Positions 1 to 6,198 of a stretch of DNA of 64,000 bases are shown here, in pieces. The stretch is from assembly GCA_034431315.1 (NCBI GenBank), contig DAOUDK010000004.1, positions 1 through 64,000 of the forward strand. Direction: 5' to 3'. Position numbers and translations under genes: made by a program. The number at the start of each line of letters is the position of its first letter. Position 1 is the first letter of the stretch. The DNA comes from JAUWOY01 sp034431315 (lineage in GTDB: Bacteria; Chloroflexota; Anaerolineae; VGOG01). Under the pieces are notes generated by a model that was not told where the DNA came from, did not search any database, and saw only the letters and a program-made list of their open reading frames with translations.

Positions 1-2
1 AC

Positions 3-224
3 GAAGACCCGGCGCTCACCTTCACCGACGGTGACGTGCTGATGTTCGGCGGCGGGATCAAGGAGAAGAACTGGGACCTGACCGCGGGCTTCGAGCCAGT
101 GGTCAGGATGGTGGGGCTGGACGCCCTGACCTATCCTAGCTGGCGGGAGGAGTGCGAGGAAGAAGAGAGGAAGGAGATCTACCTGCCTATGATCATGCGC
201 CGCTTTCAGCAGGAACCCTACTGA
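3..224 (+). CDS. C-terminal end of an unrecognised protein (cut by window start)
   Basis: An open frame enters from the left edge at base 3 and stops at 224, giving the last 73 residues of a protein. The piece begins D-P-A-L-T-F-T-D-G-D, continues with a Gly-rich M-F-G-G-G-I stretch, and ends in an acidic Glu/Arg/Lys-rich tail finishing with Q-Q-E-P-Y. No family is recognised, so no function is assigned. A strong hairpin follows at 285-315, consistent with the end of a transcription unit. The only start codons in the visible part are internal (GTG at 36), so the true start lies outside the window. Confidence 0.55.
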   Translation, partial: EDPALTFTDGDVLMFGGGIKEKNWDLTAGFEPVVRMVGLDALTYPSWREECEEEERKEIYLPMIMRRFQQEPY

Positions 225-240
225 CTGAGGAGAGGCTCTG

Positions 241-256
241 CAGCACCTCGGTGCTG
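241..256 (+). repeat. Short perfect hairpin
   Basis: CAGCACC and GGTGCTG form a 7-bp stem with a 2-base loop just after the stop codon at 224. It has no T-run, so it may only protect a 3' end. Confidence 0.35.
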
Positions 257-284
257 TAAAGCTTCCATAGCTCTGTCCGCGCTT

Positions 285-315
285 GCAGCCCCCTTCGATA
301 CATGAAGGGGGCTGC
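285..315 (+). terminator. Hairpin terminator after the partial gene
   Basis: A perfect 12-bp stem (GCAGCCCCCTTC at 285-296, GAAGGGGGCTGC at 304-315) with a 7-base loop is followed by GTTGTTG. It is placed to end the transcript of the partial gene. The weak T-run leaves full Rho-independence uncertain. Confidence 0.6.
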
Positions 316-513
316 GTTGTTGAAGGAGACTAAACCTTGCCCTCTCGCCGCAGTTGGTGTACGACGTCCCCTCCAAGCCGCCAGCGACCACCGAGTGGGA
401 ACTGCCGCGCCAGAACCTGGCCGATGTTGAGCCCAAACTTTCAATGGCCTTCCTTTGCCTTCGGTGGCTGCAATTACACCACCGTTAAGCTCCTTTGGCA
501 ACGCGGTTTACAT

Positions 514-542
514 TTGACACTTGGGCCGTTGTGTGCTACAAT
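514..542 (+). promoter_or_regulatory. Near-consensus sigma70-type promoter
   Basis: A -35 box TTGACA (514-519) and a -10 box TACAAT (537-542) are separated by exactly 17 bases. Start of transcription is expected near 549, which leaves a leader of about 265 bases before the ATG at 815. It is the best promoter by eye in the window. Confidence 0.7.
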
Positions 543-814
543 AGCAAGCAGATATTGACCGACACCTAGCCATCGTTGCCCCCGTCGTAGTTGGTAGCCA
601 GTGTAGGAGGTGAGAGCATGAGACATTGAAGGCTGACCTTTTCCGCAAGTCAGGAGAGGGTTGGCTTTTGTTGTTATTGGTCTATTCTGACAGTTTGCTA
701 TTTCAATGCTGTGGAAGAACGTCCGCCTAGTATCCCAAATCGGGTGACTAGGTGGACAAATGTCCAGATATTAAGTGGTTGGGCAGCTTCAGTCAATCCG
801 ATTGGGAGGAATTT

Positions 815-2173
815 ATGTCTACCCCTAAGAGATTCGTCGAAATAGACCAGAACTTCAAATCGAACATCTGCACTTTGCAGGTGTTCAGCCAACGGATTGG
901 AGACTTCGCAGATGAGCATGACAAGACCGTTGTTGACCAATTCGTTCAAACCCTTGCGAACTTGTTCGAAATCGATCTTGATGAGCTTAGGCAAATGGCT
1001 GATCAAGAAGATGAGCTGGCATATAAAGAAACGCCGGCAGGCAACATTGATATTCTACCGACCGAAGTGCATCTACAACTCGACGAGGATTCTAGAGACC
1101 ACTTCGAAAGCGCTCTGGTTTCTCTCTCGCAAAAAGACCCCGAGAAGTTCATCCAGCTCTTGAGAGTTATCAAATCTCTCCAAAAGAGCCTTCCGATCCA
1201 AGGATACATCCTACGTCGAAGCGCACTAGTTACGCTGATGAGCTATTTCGAGGCTTTGCTGTCTGACCTGATTCAAGGATTCTATTTGAGATACCCAGCT
1301 GCCTTACCAGCTGAGAATCGAACATTAAGCTTGGTAAATCTCCGAGAGATCGGATCCATTGACGAAGCGGAGAGATACTTGGCTGTCAGAGAGGCAGAAT
1401 CTGTCCTACGAGGCAGCCTCATGGAACAACTGGATTACTTTGGCAAGCGTTTCAAGATGGATCTGTCGCCGCTTGATGCTTATCTGGATACCCTTACTGA
1501 GATCAGTCAGAGAAGGAATCTCATCGTGCACAACAATGGGGTTGTGAACCGGACCTACCTGTCAAAAGTGCCTCAAGAATACATTGAGGAGCACCAAATC
1601 AAAGAGGGGCGAGGATTGGGTGTGAGCGGGGATTACCTGGCAAGCGCTATTGATCACATCCATCTTTGTGGAGTATTCCTTATTCAACAAGGGTGGAGGA
1701 AATGGGAAAAGGAAAGCTGTCCACGTGCAAATACCGCATTGATTGAACATGTCTACGATTCTCTTTGCGAGGAACAATACGACCTTACCAAGAATCTCGC
1801 CATGTTCGTAGGAGTACTTGATGCCGTTTCTGATGGGGCTGCACGAATAGTAATCATCAACCACGCCATTGCACTGAAGACACTTGGCGAGATTGAAGAG
1901 ATGGAGCATCTCTTGCTGGGACATGATTGGTCCGCTTGTTCTTTGAGATTCACAACGGCGCTCCACGCGCTGCGGAACGAGGAAGAGCTTCTAATTGAGC
2001 TATTGCCAAAGGCAATAGCAGCAGGACACATTAACCGCTATGCTCTGCAGGAATGGCCTCTCTTCAAAGACTTCCGGACCGAGTCTTGGTTCGCTGAAGT
2101 AATGGAATCGTATGAACTGCAAGCGGTGCTGCCCAACCACCGCATGGTGTGTCCTGAAGCTGTCAACGGCTAG
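815..2173 (+). CDS. Uncharacterised protein with a HEPN-like R-N-x3-H motif
   Basis: A 452-residue protein of no family I can name. It has an acidic, mostly helical N-terminal half and a motif R-N-L-I-V-H at residues 234-239, the R-x4-H signature of HEPN nucleases and HEPN-like folds, in a Q-R-R-x-L-x-V-H-N-N-G setting. Around residues 130-160 there is a helix-rich stretch with R-R-S and S-Y-F-E-A motifs, as in large stand-alone HEPN proteins that sit near defence genes. The frame is open from GTG 752, immediately after a stop, but the ATG at 815 has a strong ribosome site (GGGAGGA, 804-810), so I chose it. It is transcribed alone from the promoter at 514-542. RNase activity is only a possibility. 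Confidence 0.7.
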   Translation: MSTPKRFVEIDQNFKSNICTLQVFSQRIGDFADEHDKTVVDQFVQTLANLFEIDLDELRQMADQEDELAYKETPAGNIDILPTEVHLQLDEDSRDHFESALVSLSQKDPEKFIQLLRVIKSLQKSLPIQGYILRRSALVTLMSYFEALLSDLIQGFYLRYPAALPAENRTLSLVNLREIGSIDEAERYLAVREAESVLRGSLMEQLDYFGKRFKMDLSPLDAYLDTLTEISQRRNLIVHNNGVVNRTYLSKVPQEYIEEHQIKEGRGLGVSGDYLASAIDHIHLCGVFLIQQGWRKWEKESCPRANTALIEHVYDSLCEEQYDLTKNLAMFVGVLDAVSDGAARIVIINHAIALKTLGEIEEMEHLLLGHDWSACSLRFTTALHALRNEEELLIELLPKAIAAGHINRYALQEWPLFKDFRTESWFAEVMESYELQAVLPNHRMVCPEAVNG

Positions 2174-2321
2174 CTGATGGGAGTCCAGTCGTGGTAAGGG
2201 CCAGGCCGCCACGTAGCAGGCAACCAGTGCTTGCAGGTGACTGGAGGTGCTGAAGCGGAGCATCCTCCTGACAAAGGAGTGCAAACGTAACACGAAACGT
2301 CGCTTCATAATTGCCCAAAAG

Positions 2322-2347
2322 AGCCGCCCTGTGATCAGGGCGGCTTT
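2322..2347 (+). terminator. Terminator after the HEPN-like gene
   Basis: AGCCGCCCTG (2322-2331) and CAGGGCGGCT (2336-2345) form a perfect 10-bp stem around a TGAT loop. TTGCTTTTGG follows. A typical intrinsic terminator shape. Confidence 0.7.
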
Positions 2348-2390
2348 GCTTTTGGCCCGCCGTGGCAACGCACGATTTGGCCGCTGTTAC

Positions 2391-2594
2391 AAAGGCCGCC
2401 GATAGAGAATGAACCGCCTGTGCTCTACGAAGCCCACGCTCCAGCCCTCCTGGCGTCCAATGCGAGCGATGTGCTCTTTGTTGACGTCGCAAAGACAAAG
2501 GCCGGCTATCTCCTCCCCTGCCACCGCCAGCAGGTTCAGTTCCGGGTGAAAGCGAGGCGGGTTGACCCAGTGGAACCAATCTTCCAGATTTTGT
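2391..2594 (-). pseudogene. Relic of a GNAT-family acetyltransferase
   Basis: On the minus strand one frame reads W-F-H-W-V-N-P-P-R-F-H-P-E-L, then N-L-L-A-V-A-G-E-E-I-A-G-L-C-L-C, then E-G-W-S-V-G before stopping. This matches the middle of GNAT (mycothiol-synthase-like) proteins, where a P-x-L-x-L-L-A-x-D-G-x-I-x-G strand pair precedes the acetyl-CoA motif. A stop lies just upstream in frame, and the acetyl-CoA-binding R-x-x-G-x-G loop is missing. No start codon or ribosome site is visible. I read it as a decayed fragment. The two boundaries are approximate. Confidence 0.45.
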
Positions 2595-2618
2595 CAAATG
2601 GCGGGAAAGTGATATAAT
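2591..2618 (+). promoter_or_regulatory. Promoter of the diguanylate cyclase gene
   Basis: TTGTCA (2591-2596) and TATAAT (2613-2618) with a 16-base spacer, about 70 bases before the ATG at 2688. Confidence 0.6.
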
Positions 2619-2687
2619 GCAGTTACTTTGAGCCCGATGGGATGATCGCCCTCTTGGAAGTCAAGTGAAGAGGAAGGAGTAGAGACG

Positions 2688-4286
2688 ATGCCATTGCATC
2701 ACATTCTGTACATTATCGTTGTGTTCACCACGGCGGCTATCGAGGCTGCGCTGGCGTTTTACAGTTGGCGGCGTCGAGCCACGCCGGGAGTGATGCCGTT
2801 CGTGTGGCTGATGCTGGCGATGGCCGGATGGTCGTTGGTCGTTGGGCTGGAGATGGTTAGCAGTACGCCAGAAGCCGCGTTCTTTTGGTTCAGGGTCAGG
2901 TTCATTAGCATCGCCAGTGTGCCGGTGACGTTCCTGGCCATTGCACTTCAATACACTGGCCGGGAAGGGTGGCTGACCCGACGGCGACTGGCGTTGCTTC
3001 TCGCTGTTCCGCTCATTACCCAGGTACTGATCTGGACCAACGAGACGCACGGGTTGTTCATCAAAAGCCTCAGCTTTTCCCAGGAAGGCCCCTGGCTGTT
3101 CGTGGATGAGTGGACTTATGGCGTCTGGTTCTGGGCGCATACAGCGTATGGCTATCTGCTCATATTGCTTGGCGTGAGCCTGGTCGTTTTAACGCTTGTT
3201 CGATCATCTCGTCTGTACCGTAGGCAGGCTGTTTCGTTGCTGTTCGGAACATCTCTGCCGTTGGTGGCGGCAATTTTCATCTTTCAACTTATTACAGGGC
3301 TGAGGCTTTTCGTGCCCTTTAGCTTTACACTAATGGGGCTGGTGTTCACCTGGGATCTTTTTCGATACCGGGTGCTCGTCTTGATGCCGGTGGCGCGCAG
3401 TACGCTGGTTGATACCATGAGCGACGGTATGATCGTGTTGGACGACCAGAACCGTGTTGTGGACGTCAACCCGGCGGCTCAATCCGTCATCGGCATCCCG
3501 GCCAGCGAGGCCATCGGCCAGCCAGCCGCCCAGATATTGAGTCCCTGGCAAGATTTGGTTGATCGCTTCCAGGATAAGACAGAGACACAGGCCGAGATCG
3601 CTTTGGATCGAGACAGGGCACAGCGTCACTATGACCTGCGAACTTCGCCATTGACCGATTGGCACGGACGGTTGACCGGTCGGCTGATTGTCTTGCGCGA
3701 CATCACCGAGCGCAAGCGGGCAGAGGAAACCATCAGGCAGTTGGCTTACCACGATTCCCTCACTGGCCTGCCCAACCGGCGGCTGTTCAGCGACCGCCTC
3801 AACCTGGCGATGGCCCACGCCCACCGCAGCCAGCAAAAGCTGGCTGTGATGTTATTCGACCTGGATCACTTCAAAGAGGTTAACGATACGCTGGGGCACA
3901 GCGTAGGAGACAAACTGCTGCAGGCTGTTGGCGAGCGACTGACAAGCCTTTTGCGCAAGGAGGATACCGTCGCCCGCATGGGGGGGGATGAATTCATGCT
4001 GTTGTTACCAGAAATCGCTGGGGTGGAAGATGCGGACCAGGTTGCCCAAAAAGTCCTGGAAGCCTTGCGAAAGCCATTTGTCCTCAATGGCCACGAAATC
4101 CATATCAGCACCAGCATTGGGATTGCCCTCTACCCCGATGACGGTGAAGATGTTGATGCCCTGATGAAGAACGCGGACATCGCCATGTACCGCGCCAAGG
4201 ATCAGGGTCGGGACAACTATCAATGCTACACTCCGACTGGAATAATCTTGGAGAAAGAGGCGTCCAATGTTGCAGATTCAACCTGA
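2688..4286 (+). CDS. Membrane PAS-GGDEF diguanylate cyclase
   Basis: Synthesises cyclic di-GMP from two GTP in response to an unknown membrane or redox signal. The N-terminal ~230 residues hold about seven hydrophobic helices typical of the 7TM histidine-kinase N-terminal sensor module. A PAS domain follows (about 235-345), ending in the usual D-I-T-E-R-K-R-A linker, then a GGDEF domain. The active-site loop G-G-D-E-F is at residues 432-436, and an inhibitory I-site R-K-E-D is at 423-426, exactly five residues before it, so feedback inhibition by product is likely. The length of 532 residues is normal for this architecture. Its 3' end overlaps the psuG start by 20 bases, so the two are probably co-transcribed although no functional link is evident. 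The ribosome site is GGAAGGAG. Confidence 0.92.
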   Translation: MPLHHILYIIVVFTTAAIEAALAFYSWRRRATPGVMPFVWLMLAMAGWSLVVGLEMVSSTPEAAFFWFRVRFISIASVPVTFLAIALQYTGREGWLTRRRLALLLAVPLITQVLIWTNETHGLFIKSLSFSQEGPWLFVDEWTYGVWFWAHTAYGYLLILLGVSLVVLTLVRSSRLYRRQAVSLLFGTSLPLVAAIFIFQLITGLRLFVPFSFTLMGLVFTWDLFRYRVLVLMPVARSTLVDTMSDGMIVLDDQNRVVDVNPAAQSVIGIPASEAIGQPAAQILSPWQDLVDRFQDKTETQAEIALDRDRAQRHYDLRTSPLTDWHGRLTGRLIVLRDITERKRAEETIRQLAYHDSLTGLPNRRLFSDRLNLAMAHAHRSQQKLAVMLFDLDHFKEVNDTLGHSVGDKLLQAVGERLTSLLRKEDTVARMGGDEFMLLLPEIAGVEDADQVAQKVLEALRKPFVLNGHEIHISTSIGIALYPDDGEDVDALMKNADIAMYRAKDQGRDNYQCYTPTGIILEKEASNVADST

Positions 4287-5280
4287 AGTTCAGAAGGCCC
4301 TCAATGCCAACTCACCTGTCGTGGCCCTGGAATCCGCCCTGATCTCTCACGGGCTGGCCTATCCGCAGAACCTGGAGACGGCGCAGGCCCTGGAACAGGC
4401 GGTGCGGGAGAACGGAGCAGTTCCGGCTACGATTGCCATCATCGCGGGGAAGATCAGAGTCGGGCTGACGGAGGGAGAGCTGCAACGGCTGGCTACTCAA
4501 AAAGGGGTGCGCAAGGTCAGCCGGCGGGACCTGCCCATCGCCGTGGCGCGGGGTGAGGACGGGGCGACGACGGTGGCAGCGACGATGTACGTGGCCGCCC
4601 TGGCCGGCATCGAGGTTATGGCTACGGGTGGCATCGGCGGGGTGCACCGGGGCCAGCCCTTCGCGAGGTTTTCCGCCGACATCTCCGCCGACCTGCCGGA
4701 GCTGGCCCAGACTCGCGTGGCCGTGGTCTGCTCAGGGGCCAAGTCCATCCTCGACCTCCCGCTCACCCTGGAGTGGCTGGAGACCCACGGCGTGCCCATC
4801 CTGGGCTACCAGACCGATGAGTTCCCCGCCTTCTACTCCCGCCAAAGCGGCCTGCCGGTGGACGCCCGCGTGGACACTCCTGAGGAAGCGGCCAGGATCA
4901 TCCGCGCAAAATGGGAGCTGGGGCTGGAGGGCGGCGTGCTGGTGACGGTGCCAGTGCCAGAGGAAGCCGAGCTACCCCGCGAGCTCGCCGAGGAAGCCAT
5001 TGAGCGAGCCCTGGCAGCGGCCGAGGAGCGAGGGATCACTGGCAAGGCCCTGACCCCTTTTCTGCTCAGCCAGATCGCCCGGTCTACCGCAGGGGCTAGC
5101 GTGAGGGCTAACATAACTTTCTTGAAGAACAACGCCGCCGTGGCAGCGCGGATTGCGGGGGCGTTGAAGGGGGAGGAGCACAGCACGGGGCTGAACCCCC
5201 GCGCTAAAAGGACAAAGCCCTACGGGCTGGATCTTCATAGCCCCGAAGGGGGCTTTGTCCTTTCAGCACGGGGTCTTTAG
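4267..5280 (+). CDS. psuG: Pseudouridine-5'-phosphate glycosidase
   Basis: Splits pseudouridine 5'-phosphate reversibly into uracil and ribose 5-phosphate in the salvage of RNA-derived pseudouridine. The N-terminal S-P-V-V-A-L-E-S-A-L-I-S-H-G-L and the block A-T-G-G-I-G-G-V-H-R-G are hallmarks of the IndA/PsuG family, which binds a divalent metal and uses a lysine Schiff base. No psuK (pseudouridine kinase) is adjacent. The protein has 337 residues, about 30 more than usual. The extra C-terminus, after residue ~305, is encoded by an inverted-repeat element (5183-5288) that also supplies the stop codon. The start overlaps the upstream gene and has a GAGAAAGAGG ribosome site. Confidence 0.95.
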   Translation: MLQIQPEVQKALNANSPVVALESALISHGLAYPQNLETAQALEQAVRENGAVPATIAIIAGKIRVGLTEGELQRLATQKGVRKVSRRDLPIAVARGEDGATTVAATMYVAALAGIEVMATGGIGGVHRGQPFARFSADISADLPELAQTRVAVVCSGAKSILDLPLTLEWLETHGVPILGYQTDEFPAFYSRQSGLPVDARVDTPEEAARIIRAKWELGLEGGVLVTVPVPEEAELPRELAEEAIERALAAAEERGITGKALTPFLLSQIARSTAGASVRANITFLKNNAAVAARIAGALKGEEHSTGLNPRAKRTKPYGLDLHSPEGGFVLSARGL

Positions 5281-5288
5281 CCCCGCGC
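5183..5288. repeat. Large imperfect palindrome covering the 3' end of psuG
   Basis: Arms of about 38 bases face each other. The inner 14 bp are perfect (AAAGGACAAAGCCC at 5207-5220, GGGCTTTGTCCTTT at 5250-5263), with outer CACGGGGCT-type segments. It looks like a mobile palindromic repeat that landed at the gene end and may also act as a terminator. Confidence 0.75.
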
Positions 5289-5329
5289 ACTGAGGCAGCA
5301 ACGATTACTTTGACCCCAGGAGGTAACTA

Positions 5330-5995
5330 ATGAAATCAGACTGGCTAGCATTGATAATCTCCTACGTCTACGTCTTCGCCATGATCGGCGTCGGCGAGGG
5401 GCTGCGTAAGTGGCGGGGTTACTCCACGGAGTTCACCCGCAAGGTCATCCACGTCTCCGTGGGCATGTGGGCCTTCGGCACGGTGCTCCTCTTCGAGCAT
5501 TGGTACTTCGCCATCATCCCGCCCCTCTCCTTCGTGGTGCTCAACTACATCTCCTATCGCCAAGAGATCTTTAAGTCCGTAGAGACGGGCGAGAAGGGCA
5601 ATCTGGGCACGGTCTATTTCCCCATCTCCTTCGTCATCATCATCTGCCTCTTTTGGACCAGACCCCACCTGCTGGTGGCCAGCCTGATGCCCATGACCTG
5701 GGGGGATGCGTTGGCGGCCATCCTGGGCCGGCGCTACGGCCAGCGAAAGTACAGTATCCTGGGCTCCACCCGCTCCGTGGAAGGCTCGCTGGCCATGTTC
5801 TTCTTCAGTTGGCTGGCAACCTTCTTGGCCCTGTTGTTCCTGCCGCCTCTGGGCTGGCGGCTACCGCTGACGAGTCTACTCTACTCTCTTGCCCTGGCTG
5901 TCTTCGCCACTCTGGTCGAGGCCCTCTCCCCCTGGCACATTGACAACCTGACTGTGCCTCTCCTCTCCGCCGCCTTGCTCTACTTGATAGGATGA
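5330..5995 (+). CDS. Polyprenol/phytol-kinase-like (SEC59/VTE5-type) membrane protein
   Basis: A 221-residue integral membrane protein of the diacylglycerol/polyprenol kinase family, whose members phosphorylate dolichol, phytol or related prenols using CTP. It has about seven hydrophobic segments. The motif R-K-V-I-H-V-S-V-G near residue 38 and the W-G-D-A-x-A-A-x-x-G-R-R-x-G block near 125, followed by a charged K-Y-S-I-x-G-S-x-R-S-V-E-G-S loop, are the nucleotide-binding signatures of the family. The substrate cannot be told from sequence. The start has a textbook AGGAGGT site. The gene follows psuG by 49 bases, and its transcript probably ends at the hairpin 6077-6114. Confidence 0.82.
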   Translation: MKSDWLALIISYVYVFAMIGVGEGLRKWRGYSTEFTRKVIHVSVGMWAFGTVLLFEHWYFAIIPPLSFVVLNYISYRQEIFKSVETGEKGNLGTVYFPISFVIIICLFWTRPHLLVASLMPMTWGDALAAILGRRYGQRKYSILGSTRSVEGSLAMFFFSWLATFLALLFLPPLGWRLPLTSLLYSLALAVFATLVEALSPWHIDNLTVPLLSAALLYLIG

Positions 5996-6031
5996 TAGCG
6001 GATTCGGTGTTGTTGGCTTGATCGTGCCAGA

Positions 6032-6053
6032 ATATGACATCTCGTTGTCATAT
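6032..6053. repeat. Short palindrome with ATATGACA ends
   Basis: ATATGACA and TGTCATAT flank a 6-base loop. The same terminal 8-mer bounds the longer element at 29680-29745, so this may be a minimal or decayed copy of that family. Confidence 0.5.
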
Positions 6054-6076
6054 CCGCCAAACCGCGTTCTAAACCG

Positions 6077-6114
6077 AAAAACACCGGAGGAACATCATTC
6101 CCTCCGGTGTTTTT
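6077..6114. terminator. Bidirectional terminator between converging genes
   Basis: AAAAACACCGGAGG (6077-6090) pairs with CCTCCGGTGTTTTT (6101-6114). It has a T-run on both strands and sits between the convergent kinase-like gene and clpC. Confidence 0.85.
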
Positions 6115-6198
6115 TGTGGCTAAAACATGTGTCGAGGCTTTAGCCAGCTTTCTCCGCCTGAAGGCTCCACTCCCCAAGCCATTTTAGTCAGACCCAGG

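Larger units (their letters stand above)
225..814 (+). other. 590-base gap: terminator, promoter and possible attenuator leader
   Basis: No convincing protein gene. The gap holds hairpins at 241-256 and 285-315, the promoter at 514-542 and a long leader. In the leader a perfect ribosome site AGGAGG (605-610) precedes a three-codon frame ATG-AGA-CAT-TGA (618-629). Directly after it 629-638 can pair with 659-668 in RNA, using G-U pairs, followed by a T-rich tract (665-675). This resembles a leader-peptide/attenuator arrangement, but that is inference. Confidence 0.4.
2174..2687. other. 514-base gap: terminator, gene relic, promoter
   Basis: No intact gene. It contains a terminator (2322-2347), a decayed acetyltransferase piece on the minus strand (2391-2594) and the promoter of the next gene (2591-2618). 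Confidence 0.6.

Noticed and set aside
225..814. tRNA or structured RNA gene in the first long gap
   Set aside because: No cloverleaf arms or T-loop consensus could be found by eye; only simple hairpins and a leader.
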